Assembly: GCA_041669745.1 (NCBI GenBank)
Contig: JBAYAO010000016.1
Span: 1 to 19,678 of the forward strand
Length of the DNA: 19,678 bases
Direction of reading: 5' to 3'
Origin: JBAZDV01 sp041669745
GTDB taxonomy: Archaea; Thermoplasmatota; Thermoplasmata; Methanomassiliicoccales; Methanomethylophilaceae
The notes under the pieces were generated by a model. The model was given only the letters and a program-made list of their open reading frames with translations. It was not told the origin of the DNA and searched no databases. Numbering within the stretch: position 1 is the first letter of the stretch; each line of letters opens with the position of its first letter. The position numbers were made by a program, and so were the translations under genes. Of the stretch, positions 1-7,111 are shown piece by piece.

Positions 1-21
1 AATAACCAGTGTGAACAAGAT

Positions 22-31
22 AGTTATACAT
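22..31 (+). promoter_or_regulatory. TATA-like promoter element of priS
   Basis: AGTTATACAT lies about 25 bases before the priS ATG at 53, the usual TATA-to-start distance in archaea, so transcription would begin almost at the start codon. No Shine-Dalgarno sequence is seen. This is inferred from sequence and spacing only. Confidence 0.45.
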
Positions 32-52
32 TACCAGACCTTTCAATGAACC

Positions 53-1279
53 ATGGATCCGAACTCCCGTTTTCTTCTGAGGGCTTTCAGAAAGTACTAC
101 AAGGAGAATGCCGTCATAATGCCGGACCGTTTTGCGAGAAGGGAATACGGATTCATGTTCTTCGACAGAAATTTCGTTCAGAGACATCTCGGATTCGCCA
201 AACCGTCGGATCTTCAAAGATTCCTGATAGCACAGGTCCCGTCACACAGCTATTATTCCACCGCATACTACAGGACGCCGAATGCTGCCACAATGGAAGA
301 GAAGGAATGGTTGGGTGCAGAATTGATATTCGATCTGGATGCGGACCATCTGAAAAATGCGGAACGGATGACCTACGATGAGATGCTGCGTCAGATCCGA
401 ACCGAGATGATTAATCTGACCGATTCCTTTCTGATGGATGATCTGGGTTTTACCGAGGAGCAGATAATGATCACGTTCTCCGGCGGCAGAGGATACCATG
501 CACACATCAAAGAAGCGGATGTTCTGGGTCTTGGAACGCATGAGAGAAGGGAGATCGTCGATTACATCACATCCAAGGGACTGAATATCGATTGGATATT
601 CCCGTACGCGAGGGTGGCGACATCCACAGTGACGATCAACGGCAATGAACGGGTCAATGTCGCAAGAAACCGCACAATCCCGAACGAGGACGCGGGCGGG
701 TGGAAACTCCGTATGAGGAACGGACTGAAAGAGGTCGTCAACAACATATGCGATATGGATGTCAAAGACGTGAAAAAGGAATATCCCGCTATCAAAACCT
801 CACAGAGTAAAACGGTGGAGGGATGGCAGGAAGACCTCAGGAAATCAAGGGACCTGATATTCACGAACAATAAGATGTCTACCCTGAAAAAAGGGACGCA
901 GGACGCGTTGATCAAGATCATGGCGAACGACGTGGCCTACCGTCTGTCGGGCGAAGTGGATGAGCCTGTCACGGCCGATGTCAAGAGACTGATACGTCTG
1001 CCGGGTTCTGTGCACGGAAAGAGCGGATTACGTGTGACGCCCATAACCAGGACTGAACTGACGGACTTCGATCCGCTGAAGATGGCTGTTCCGAAAGAAT
1101 ATTCCGACGATCCCGTCACAGTAACGCTGCACAGGGATTATGACATCTCGATGAAAGGACAAAGTTTCAAACTCAGCGCAGGAACTACCCAGGTGCCCGA
1201 ATATGTTGCGGTTTTCCTTGTCGGAAGAAAGATCGCGGATATCGGTGACGGTACGAAGGAACCGGATAAATTCTTCTAA
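53..1279 (+). CDS. priS: DNA primase small catalytic subunit PriS
   Basis: Catalytic subunit of the archaeal/eukaryotic-type primase, which makes primers for replication together with PriL (not in this window). At 408 residues it is full length for the family. The catalytic aspartates are in D94-L-D96 (within FDLDADHL). The nucleotide-binding signature SGGRGYH lies at residues 143-149, and the late conserved block RLIRLPGSVHGKSGL begins near residue 312. The stretch between the DLD motif and SGGRG has no cysteines, so the zinc-knuckle loop known from the Pyrococcus enzyme appears absent; from memory, haloarchaeal PriS proteins share this short form. The ATG at 53 is chosen because no Shine-Dalgarno precedes it while a TATA-like element sits about 25 bases upstream, which suits a leaderless message. 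The stop codon overlaps that of the convergent radical SAM gene. Identification is firm. Confidence 0.97.
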   Translation: MDPNSRFLLRAFRKYYKENAVIMPDRFARREYGFMFFDRNFVQRHLGFAKPSDLQRFLIAQVPSHSYYSTAYYRTPNAATMEEKEWLGAELIFDLDADHLKNAERMTYDEMLRQIRTEMINLTDSFLMDDLGFTEEQIMITFSGGRGYHAHIKEADVLGLGTHERREIVDYITSKGLNIDWIFPYARVATSTVTINGNERVNVARNRTIPNEDAGGWKLRMRNGLKEVVNNICDMDVKDVKKEYPAIKTSQSKTVEGWQEDLRKSRDLIFTNNKMSTLKKGTQDALIKIMANDVAYRLSGEVDEPVTADVKRLIRLPGSVHGKSGLRVTPITRTELTDFDPLKMAVPKEYSDDPVTVTLHRDYDISMKGQSFKLSAGTTQVPEYVAVFLVGRKIADIGDGTKEPDKFF

Positions 1280-2109
1280 AGGGACATGCAGCAGCATTGA
1301 TGCTCTCTGACTATTTCGAATCCCTCGGATGCTGCCCATGTTACCGTCTCCCTCGATGGATTGGCTATCCGTCTGATGCCTCTTTCTATGCATTTTATTT
1401 CTAGATTGCGGTTACGACGGTCTCTCATACATCCGAGGGTAACATTGAAACCATTGTTGACGAGCGTCTCTGCCGCGGAGAGGATACTGTCTTCCGTCGG
1501 AAGGACACATTCCATTCCGGTTCCTTTTGTCGGAACCAGTGCCAGCAATACAATATTTGTCAATCTTTTCTCTTGAACCAATCTTGCCGAAAGAGAAAGG
1601 TCCCGAATACCGAATCCGACGGTGAGATGCGGAATCGGTACTCCGCCTGCATTCGTGATCTCATCCAATAGTTCCGAATATTCCGATGGATCGCGCTGAA
1701 GATGCAGAATCGAAGAAATAACATCCGGATCCTGGTGTATATCCACCGAAAAACGTTTGACACCCGCCGATACCAGTCTTTCTATGTCCTTTTTGCTCGC
1801 AAAACCCGCGTGGACGTTTACAGACAAACCCATGCCTACGATCCTGCGGATCTCGTCCGTCAAATGTCCCAACGGAACCTTGCCTTCGGTGTCACAGCCG
1901 CCGCTAATCAGCATGCCAGTACATTTCTTCTCCGATAGTTTCTCTGCAACGGTCATTAATTCTTTTCCATCATGGACAGGGATCATTTTCTGCAGGTGGA
2001 CCCCCATACAATGCTCGCACATCTCATCGCAATGGGCACCTGTGACCGATATCGAAGGGAATTCCTTTCCTGGCATACATGCCACCAATCTTCTTTTTTC
2101 GACTTCCAT
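1276..2109 (-). CDS. Radical SAM protein, biotin synthase-related, function unknown
   Basis: A 277-residue radical SAM enzyme. The cluster motif C27-X3-C31-X2-C34 (CDEMCEHC) would bind the [4Fe-4S] cluster that cleaves S-adenosylmethionine. The N-terminal context (FPSISVTG before the motif) resembles the archaeal family described as an uncharacterized homologue of biotin synthase (COG1856); this is recognition from memory. Further downstream are ISGGCD and SVDIHQD, consistent with a radical SAM barrel. The C-terminus is odd: three consecutive cysteines (C272-C274) four residues from the end, which could hold a second cluster or a metal. There is no B12 or SPASM domain. The gene stands alone, divergent from rpl18a and convergent with priS, whose stop codon it overlaps, so context gives no substrate. 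A role in sulphur insertion, such as archaeal lipoyl synthesis, is only a guess. Confidence 0.85.
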   Translation of the reverse strand: MEVEKRRLVACMPGKEFPSISVTGAHCDEMCEHCMGVHLQKMIPVHDGKELMTVAEKLSEKKCTGMLISGGCDTEGKVPLGHLTDEIRRIVGMGLSVNVHAGFASKKDIERLVSAGVKRFSVDIHQDPDVISSILHLQRDPSEYSELLDEITNAGGVPIPHLTVGFGIRDLSLSARLVQEKRLTNIVLLALVPTKGTGMECVLPTEDSILSAAETLVNNGFNVTLGCMRDRRNRNLEIKCIERGIRRIANPSRETVTWAASEGFEIVREHQCCCMSL

Positions 2110-2130
2110 TCAAGACCGGATGACCAAAAG

Positions 2131-2151
2131 CTTTATGACATAGATATAATT
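2131..2151. promoter_or_regulatory. Bidirectional AT-rich promoter between the radical SAM gene and rpl18a
   Basis: The 62-base gap between the divergent starts contains CTTTATG (2131-2137) and GATATAATT (2143-2151). The first could serve rpl18a with a transcription start near 2160. The second, read on the minus strand as AATTATATC, could serve the radical SAM gene. The assignment rests on position only. Confidence 0.4.
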
Positions 2152-2160
2152 CATCGTATC

Positions 2161-2167
2161 AGGTGAT
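2161..2167 (+). promoter_or_regulatory. Ribosome binding site fixing the rpl18a start
   Basis: AGGTGAT matches the archaeal anti-Shine-Dalgarno complement and lies four bases before ATG 2172. It overlaps the alternative GTG at 2163 and so rules against that start. Confidence 0.75.
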
Positions 2168-2171
2168 AAAA

Positions 2172-2399
2172 ATGAAAGGCTTCCAAGTAAAAGGTTCCTT
2201 CAAAGACGTCAGAATGGGAGACCAGCCCTTTGCCGTCGAAATAGCAGCAGAGGACGTTGATGCTGCAAAAGAACAGATAGTCTCGACTCTGGGTAGCAGA
2301 CACAAAGTGAAAAGGTGGCAGATCACCATCGACAGCATCACTGAGATGGCACCCGACGACATACAGAACCACATTGTGAAATACAGAGTCGGTGCATGA
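2172..2399 (+). CDS. rpl18a: Large ribosomal subunit protein L18Ae (LX, L20a)
   Basis: Small archaeal 50S protein of the eL20/L18Ae (LX) family, 75 residues from the chosen start. The protein begins MKGFQVKGSFK, the usual N-terminus of the family, and contains the typical KRWQITIDSITEM segment. An in-frame GTG at 2163 would add three residues, but it lies inside the Shine-Dalgarno AGGTGAT (2161-2167), so ATG 2172 is the better start. The stop overlaps the pfdA start as ATGA, so the two are translationally coupled. In many archaea this gene sits in a cluster with L39e, L31e, aIF6, pfdA and ftsY. Only the pfdA-ftsY half is kept here, because the upstream neighbour is the divergent radical SAM gene. 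Confidence 0.93.
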   Translation: MKGFQVKGSFKDVRMGDQPFAVEIAAEDVDAAKEQIVSTLGSRHKVKRWQITIDSITEMAPDDIQNHIVKYRVGA

Positions 2400-2818
2400 A
2401 AATGAATGACGATGAGCTCCGTCAAATGATGTCCACGCTTGACGCCTACAAGGGACAGCTGGACACCATGGCGCAGCAGTCACAGCTTCTCCAATTTTCG
2501 CTTGAAGAGGCGATGAGAGCGCGCGATACGCTGAAAGCGTTGAACGATGCGAAAGAGGGCGATGAGATATTGGTACCGGCCGGTGCGTCGTCATTTGTTA
2601 CTGCAAAACTCACTTCCAAGAAGACTGCTCTGGTCAGTATCGGAAATCGAACCTCGGTCGAGAAATCGTTCGATGAGGCGATAGAGTACATGACCAGCAA
2701 CATAGATGAGATCACCGAGGCCCTGAAAAAGATCACTGAGACGATGAATAAGATGAATAACGATGCTCGGAGTCTCGCTACTGCTATCCAGCAGGAATAT
2801 CAGAGAAGACAGCAGTGA
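2396..2818 (+). CDS. pfdA: Prefoldin alpha subunit
   Basis: A 140-residue subunit of the archaeal prefoldin hexamer (two alpha and four beta subunits), an ATP-independent chaperone that passes unfolded proteins to the thermosome. The architecture fits: an N-terminal coiled-coil helix (about residues 3-45), a central beta-hairpin region with DEILVPAGASSFVTAKL (about 53-70) and SIGNRTSVEKSFDEAIEYM, then a second coiled-coil helix ending in QQEYQRRQQ. The start overlaps the rpl18a stop (ATGA at 2396-2399) and ftsY begins seven bases after the pfdA stop, so the three genes are most likely one transcript. A second in-frame ATG two codons in (2402) is possible and changes little. Confidence 0.93.
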   Translation: MKMNDDELRQMMSTLDAYKGQLDTMAQQSQLLQFSLEEAMRARDTLKALNDAKEGDEILVPAGASSFVTAKLTSKKTALVSIGNRTSVEKSFDEAIEYMTSNIDEITEALKKITETMNKMNNDARSLATAIQQEYQRRQQ

Positions 2819-2825
2819 TTTGTCC

Positions 2826-3872
2826 ATGTTTGATTCCCTGAAGAACAAGATTAAGGTCCTTTTCAAGAAAGCTCCGCAGGAGATAGTTTCCGATAAACCG
2901 GAACGAAAAGAGACGCCGACCGTTACAGAATCAACGGAGAATCTGTCCAGAAAGGAAAAAACGAAATTGGCCAAGGAAGAAAAGAAACAAGTCCTCCATG
3001 ATTCTGAGTCCATCGTGGGCGATTCCGGAAAAAAGATAAAGGAGGGCAGCCTGGATGATTTTCTATGGGATCTGGAAATCGTCCTGATGGAAGCCGATGT
3101 CGCACTTCCGGTGGTCGAAGAGATAAAGAACGGCGTAAAGGAAAATCTTTCTGGCAAGAAATATAACCGAAGCTTCGACCTAGAGGAGGTCGTAGAACTT
3201 GCAATCAAGGATTCTATAAGGGATGTTCTGAAACTCAACGAGTTCGATTTCGATGCTTGGGTGAAGGAACAGCAAAGACCGTTCTCCGTGATGTTCGTCG
3301 GCATTAACGGAACCGGAAAGACCACTGCAATAGCGAAGATCGCAAATCGTCTGATGAAAAACGGTATGACCGTTGTACTGGCCGCCGGCGATACATTCAG
3401 GGCCGGAGCGATCGAACAGCTGACGATCCATGCCGACAGATTGGGATGCAAGATCGTCAAGCATACTCAGGATGCGGATCCGGCGGCTGTTGCATACGAT
3501 GCGATCGAACACGCCAAAGCAAAGAGAAAGGATACGGTTTTGATAGATACGGCAGGACGTATGCAGACCAACAGTAATCTGATCGATGAGATGAAAAAGA
3601 TAGTCAGAGTGGCCAAACCGGAACTGAAGATATTCGTCGGAGATTCGCTAGCCGGCAACGATGCCGTGGAACAGGCACGTGTCTTCGATGATGCGATCGG
3701 CATCGATGCTGTCATCCTGACAAAAATAGATGCGGATTCCAAGGGCGGTGCCGCCCTTTCGATCGCACATACGATCGGTAAACCCATAGCATTCGTGTGT
3801 AATGGACAGGAATACGAAGATATCATAAAATTCGATGCGGATTGGATGCTCGACCGTCTTTTCAACGATTAG
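2826..3872 (+). CDS. ftsY: Signal recognition particle receptor FtsY
   Basis: Membrane-associated SRP receptor GTPase that docks SRP54-ribosome complexes at the translocon. It has 348 residues from ATG 2826. The N-terminus is a charged, lysine/glutamate-rich A-like region (roughly 1-65) that starts with a basic segment, MFDSLKNKIKVLFKK. A helical N domain follows, then the NG GTPase domain: G1 GINGTGKTT at 159-167, G3 DTAGR at 241-245 and G4 TKID at 299-302, followed by ADSKGGAAL, the SRP-GTPase signature. A longer reading from ATG 2763 overlaps pfdA and adds residues with no family likeness, so it is rejected. No clear Shine-Dalgarno is seen; translation may be coupled to pfdA. The stop overlaps the convergent M20 gene by four bases. 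Confidence 0.95.
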   Translation: MFDSLKNKIKVLFKKAPQEIVSDKPERKETPTVTESTENLSRKEKTKLAKEEKKQVLHDSESIVGDSGKKIKEGSLDDFLWDLEIVLMEADVALPVVEEIKNGVKENLSGKKYNRSFDLEEVVELAIKDSIRDVLKLNEFDFDAWVKEQQRPFSVMFVGINGTGKTTAIAKIANRLMKNGMTVVLAAGDTFRAGAIEQLTIHADRLGCKIVKHTQDADPAAVAYDAIEHAKAKRKDTVLIDTAGRMQTNSNLIDEMKKIVRVAKPELKIFVGDSLAGNDAVEQARVFDDAIGIDAVILTKIDADSKGGAALSIAHTIGKPIAFVCNGQEYEDIIKFDADWMLDRLFND

Positions 3873-5089
3873 ACACACAGTTTGAAGAACAATGTCGCGA
3901 AGACCTTCGCATCGGTCACGATATTGTCCAAGAATACATGTTCATTTGGTTGATGCAACGTACCGCCGCCACATTGCCAAACATATGCATTCAATCCTTT
4001 CAATCTGAAGAAATTGGCACACGTGCCGCCACCGACTCCGATCGTATCGACATCCTTCCCTATAATTGAGGAAACGGATTCTCTGAAAGCCTGGAAATCC
4101 GGATTGTCCACCGAGGATGGCTGACCTGCGAATGTACACTGTTCCACTTTTACCGTGATCTTCGCACCGGTCTTTTTGGAGTGTTCCCTTGCCACATTAT
4201 TCACAAATTCAATAATCTCTTTTGGATCGTAACGCGGAAGGATCCGACAATCCATCCAAAACTCATCATAACCTGGAATTGTATTCACATTACCAACCGT
4301 GGCTGTGCTCTTCGTAGGTTCGAATGTCGAGACCGGCGGTCTGAACAACGGATCGTCCTCACCATACCTTGCCGCCAGACGATCCAGCAGATCCGCGAGG
4401 AATTTGGTACTGACACGATATGCGTTTATTCCTCTGTGCGGTGTAGAACCGTGTGTCTGTTTACCTTCGATTTCGACTTTGAGCCACAAAAGATGTTTTT
4501 CGGCTACTTCGATCGTTTCTCCATCGGGCATTCCCCAGTCCGGGACTATGACGAGATCGTCATCGGAAAAATAACCGTTGTTCACGAGGTATTCTATTCC
4601 CATCACACTCGTGGTCTCCTCGTCAGAAACTATGGCAAGACCGATGGATTTCCCTGTCAGAACACCTGCAGGAATATATTTTGCAGCATAGATCGAGGAT
4701 ATTATAGCCTGACCGTTGTCTTCGGTACCGAGACCGTATATCTTGTCATCTTCGACCCTTGGTTCATAAGGCGGGGATATCCAATCCTCAAGGTCTCCCG
4801 GAAGAACCGTATCCATATGCGAGATTATCCAGACCGTTCCTTTCTCCTTACCGTTCTTCTTGGCGATGATGTTCGGCCTTTTTACGGAGGGGTCCTTGTT
4901 GTCCTGAACATCGATCCTTTCGACGGAATCGAATCCTTTAAGAAATTTTTGGACCAGATCGGCACGTAAGGTTTCGCCTTTTCCGCCGTTCATCGGTCCG
5001 ATTGCTGGGATTTTGATCATCTCTACCATGTCGGTAGTCATATCTGCACGAGATTCCCCGATTTTTTTGAGAACGACTTCCAGCTGCAT
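3869..5089 (-). CDS. M20 family metallopeptidase/deacylase
   Basis: A 406-residue cytoplasmic zinc hydrolase of the M20 family (ArgE/DapE/CPG2 fold). The metal and catalytic residues are all visible: H91 and D93 (SHMDT), D124 (GTEDNGQ), catalytic E157 with metal-binding E158 (SDEETT), D184 (VPDWG) and H379 (GTLHQPNEH). The dimerization or lid domain lies between about residues 195 and 310 and includes KQTHGSTPHRGINA. Related archaeal proteins are often annotated as succinyl-diaminopimelate desuccinylase or as an unassigned M20 hydrolase. The substrate cannot be read from the sequence, so no symbol is given. The gene is monocistronic and convergent with ftsY, with interleaved stop codons. There is no signal peptide. 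Confidence 0.88.
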   Translation of the reverse strand: MQLEVVLKKIGESRADMTTDMVEMIKIPAIGPMNGGKGETLRADLVQKFLKGFDSVERIDVQDNKDPSVKRPNIIAKKNGKEKGTVWIISHMDTVLPGDLEDWISPPYEPRVEDDKIYGLGTEDNGQAIISSIYAAKYIPAGVLTGKSIGLAIVSDEETTSVMGIEYLVNNGYFSDDDLVIVPDWGMPDGETIEVAEKHLLWLKVEIEGKQTHGSTPHRGINAYRVSTKFLADLLDRLAARYGEDDPLFRPPVSTFEPTKSTATVGNVNTIPGYDEFWMDCRILPRYDPKEIIEFVNNVAREHSKKTGAKITVKVEQCTFAGQPSSVDNPDFQAFRESVSSIIGKDVDTIGVGGGTCANFFRLKGLNAYVWQCGGGTLHQPNEHVFLDNIVTDAKVFATLFFKLCV

Positions 5090-5140
5090 AACCTGTGATA
5101 ATAGAGAATGTTGATAATCTTTTGCTGTTGGAATCCGTCC

Positions 5141-5156
5141 TTTAAAATTTTTTAAC
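5141..5156 (-). promoter_or_regulatory. AT-rich promoter candidate for the M20 gene
   Basis: An almost pure A/T tract (TTTAAAATTTTTTAA on the plus strand) lies about 55-65 bases before the M20 start. It could serve as a TATA region with a leader of about 30 bases. The rest of the divergent gap, 5090-5272, holds only the promoter of the next gene and a short CCCCGGGG palindrome. Confidence 0.3.
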
Positions 5157-5221
5157 GTTCTGACACACCCGCAACATCCTATCGTGTCGAATATGTCTGA
5201 TATCCCCGGGGCACCACCACT

Positions 5222-5232
5222 AAATATATACC
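5222..5232 (+). promoter_or_regulatory. TATA box of the prephenate dehydratase-like gene
   Basis: AAATATATACC is a good archaeal TATA match about 50 bases before ATG 5273, predicting a transcription start near 5250 and a leader of about 20 bases. An 8-bp palindrome CCCCGGGG (5204-5211) lies just upstream, where an activator or repressor could bind; that part is speculative. Confidence 0.5.
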
Positions 5233-5272
5233 AATAGCCACTTCATCGTTCCGTATCAGGAATGATGACCAA

Positions 5273-5842
5273 ATGGCTATCAAAATAGGTTACATGGGTC
5301 TGCCTTTCTCGAACTCAGAGGAAGCCGCACTTGAGTTTGCAAAGTCCAACAATTGGACAGATTATGAATTATTGCCGTTGATAAGTTCAAAGGATGTCGT
5401 TCTGTCATTGGAAAACAAAGAATCTGATTTCGGAGTCGTGGCTTCCAACAATATCGGTGCCGGACCTGTAATCGAGACGGAACTGGCACTTAAGGGAAAG
5501 GACAATATAGAATTGCTTCAGACCAGTATCGTCCATATTCATCATTGCGTATTTGTCAGGAAAAAAGATGTCGTGATCCAAACACTGGCATCACATGTAC
5601 AAGCGTTGTTACAGACCAAAAACACATTGAAGAAACTTTATCCGAATACTGATAGATTGGAAGTAGAGGATACTGCACTCGCCGCAAAAATGCTCTCAGA
5701 GGGCCTGCTTCCAGATTCTTGTGCTGTGATATGCAAAAAGGATGCTGGGGAATTCTATGATCTGATCTTGGAACATGAGAACGTGGAGGATCGAAAGGAC
5801 AATCTTACAACTTTCACACTTCTGAAAATGAGAAAAGTATAG
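5273..5842 (+). CDS. Prephenate dehydratase-like protein without ACT domain
   Basis: A 189-residue protein with the two-lobed prephenate dehydratase fold. The family blocks are recognisable in order: KIGYMGLPFSNSEEAA at 4-19 (canonical GYLGPxGTFSExAA), SDFGVVASNNIGAGPVIET at 51-69 (canonical DYGVVPIENSxxGxVxxT), HVQALLQTKNTL at 108-119, DTALAAKML at 133-141 and a C-terminal DNLTTF at 176-181. In true prephenate dehydratases the last block is NxTRF. Here T179 is kept but the arginine is T180, and the ENS block reads SNN. There is no regulatory ACT domain, which most PheA proteins carry. Either it is a divergent phenylalanine-pathway enzyme or a relative that binds another small acid. It stands alone with its own promoter. 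Confidence 0.7.
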   Translation: MAIKIGYMGLPFSNSEEAALEFAKSNNWTDYELLPLISSKDVVLSLENKESDFGVVASNNIGAGPVIETELALKGKDNIELLQTSIVHIHHCVFVRKKDVVIQTLASHVQALLQTKNTLKKLYPNTDRLEVEDTALAAKMLSEGLLPDSCAVICKKDAGEFYDLILEHENVEDRKDNLTTFTLLKMRKV

Positions 5843-5882
5843 AATGTGTTTATGATCAGAGATGAAAGGACGACCGAGAATA

Positions 5883-7061
5883 TCAACAGCGACGAACGAT
5901 CATTGAAACTGCGTTTCCGCCACCGAGACACAGTGTACCCAGACCGACATCTTTTTTGCGATCCTTGAGAGCGTAAAGGAGCGTCGTCAGCAGACGGGCA
6001 CCGGAACAACCTATGGGATGTCCAAGAGCGACCGCTCCGCCATTGACATTGAATATCTCATCGGGCACATTGAGCTCTTTTTTAACGGCGCATGAGGCTG
6101 TAGCGAATGCTTCGTTGTGCTCAAAGAGGTCTATATCGTCGATGGTCATCCCGGCCTTGTTCAAAACATGTTTAGTCGTCGGAATCGGAGCCTCCATGAT
6201 GTATTCCGGTCTGACACCGCGTTCACCATATGCGACGATCGTTGCCAACGGTTTGATTCCGTGTTCCTTCGCGAATGAGGCCGAAGCTACGACCAAAGCG
6301 GATGCTCCGTCACTCAGTTGTGAGGAATTGCCAGCGGTAACAAGACCGTCCTTTTTGAATACGGGTTTCAATTTTCCGAGAGCTTCCATGGATGTGTCTT
6401 CTCGAATGCCCTCGTCCGTATCAAAAACCGTATCGCCTTTCTTGCTTTTCAGAACTATCGGAAGGATCTCTTCTCTGAATTTACCGTTTTTAACGGCCTT
6501 AGCGGCTTTCATGTGACTCTCATATGAAAGTGTATCAGCTTCCTCTCTTGTCACCTGGAATCTTTCGGCGACTGTCTCGCCGGTGAAACCCATGTGCTGA
6601 TCGTTGAAGATGTCCCACAGACCGTCATATACCATGGAATCTTTGACCGTTTGATCGTTCATCTTGTATCCGAATCTTGCACCAGGCATAAGATACGGAG
6701 CGCCAGACATGTTTTCCATTCCGCCGACGACGAGACAATTGTACTCTCCGGCTTTGATGGAGTCGGCAGCAAGCATCGCAGCCTTCATCCCCGAACCACA
6801 GACGGCATTTATAGTGAAGGAACCGATTTCCGGCGGTAACCCTCCGTATATGGCAGCCTGCCTTGCAGGATTCTGGCCTTGACCGGCTGAAATAACATTA
6901 CCCATTATACATTCTTCAACATCATTGAATTCGATGCCTGCTCTTTTGACCGCTTCGCGAACGACTAGCGCGCCGAGGTCCGTTGCCTTGATATTCGTCA
7001 AGGATTTTCCATATTTGCCAATGGGTGTTCTGTTCGCACTGAGGATGACTGCTTCTTCCAT
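5883..7061 (-). CDS. Acetyl-CoA C-acetyltransferase (bacterial-type thiolase)
   Basis: A 392-residue biosynthetic thiolase that condenses two acetyl-CoA to acetoacetyl-CoA, or runs in reverse. The catalytic set is complete and in the standard positions: C88 in NAVCGSGMKA, H348 in GHPIGCSGAR and C378 in CLGGGNAVSM, together with NEAFA. Length and motifs match the bacterial AtoB/PhaA type rather than the usual archaeal thiolase, which works in a complex with HMG-CoA synthase and a DUF35 protein encoded alongside; neither partner is next to it here. It may supply acetoacetyl-CoA for mevalonate and isoprenoid lipid synthesis. It has its own TATA box in the 50-base gap after tiaS and a purine-rich AGAAGGG before the ATG. 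Bacterial origin by transfer is plausible but not shown. Confidence 0.93.
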   Translation of the reverse strand: MEEAVILSANRTPIGKYGKSLTNIKATDLGALVVREAVKRAGIEFNDVEECIMGNVISAGQGQNPARQAAIYGGLPPEIGSFTINAVCGSGMKAAMLAADSIKAGEYNCLVVGGMENMSGAPYLMPGARFGYKMNDQTVKDSMVYDGLWDIFNDQHMGFTGETVAERFQVTREEADTLSYESHMKAAKAVKNGKFREEILPIVLKSKKGDTVFDTDEGIREDTSMEALGKLKPVFKKDGLVTAGNSSQLSDGASALVVASASFAKEHGIKPLATIVAYGERGVRPEYIMEAPIPTTKHVLNKAGMTIDDIDLFEHNEAFATASCAVKKELNVPDEIFNVNGGAVALGHPIGCSGARLLTTLLYALKDRKKDVGLGTLCLGGGNAVSMIVRRC

Positions 7062-7093
7062 GGTAACCCTTCTCAGTCCGCTTACTTCTAGAC

Positions 7094-7106
7094 TGTATAT
7101 AATATT
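7094..7106 (-). promoter_or_regulatory. TATA box of the thiolase gene
   Basis: On the minus strand AATATTATATACA lies about 40 bases before the start at 7061. A transcription start near 7074 would leave a short leader containing AGAAGGG. This suggests independent transcription from tiaS. Confidence 0.5.
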
Positions 7107-7111
7107 GTCGA

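Noticed and set aside
2591..3460. Long minus-strand reading frame opposite ftsY
   Set aside because: It is Ser/Phe-rich antisense of the charged FtsY sequence, with no motif or promoter.
2763..3872. Longer ftsY start at ATG 2763
   Set aside because: The extra 21 residues overlap pfdA in another frame and do not resemble an FtsY N-terminus, whereas ATG 2826 gives a normal basic start.
4181..4969. Long plus-strand reading frame opposite the M20 peptidase gene
   Set aside because: It is a shadow of the well-supported M20 gene; its composition (many Cys, Arg and Ile runs) and lack of any motif mark it as non-coding.
5162..5188. GACAC/GTGTC inverted pair in the gap between the M20 and prephenate dehydratase-like genes
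   Set aside because: Arms of only five bases with a 17-base loop between divergent promoters are expected by chance, and no terminator is needed there.
5262..5288. An upstream frame of eight codons overlapping the start of the prephenate dehydratase-like gene
   Set aside because: It contains a Trp codon but no run of regulatory codons and has no attenuator hairpin. It is most likely a chance frame within a short leader.
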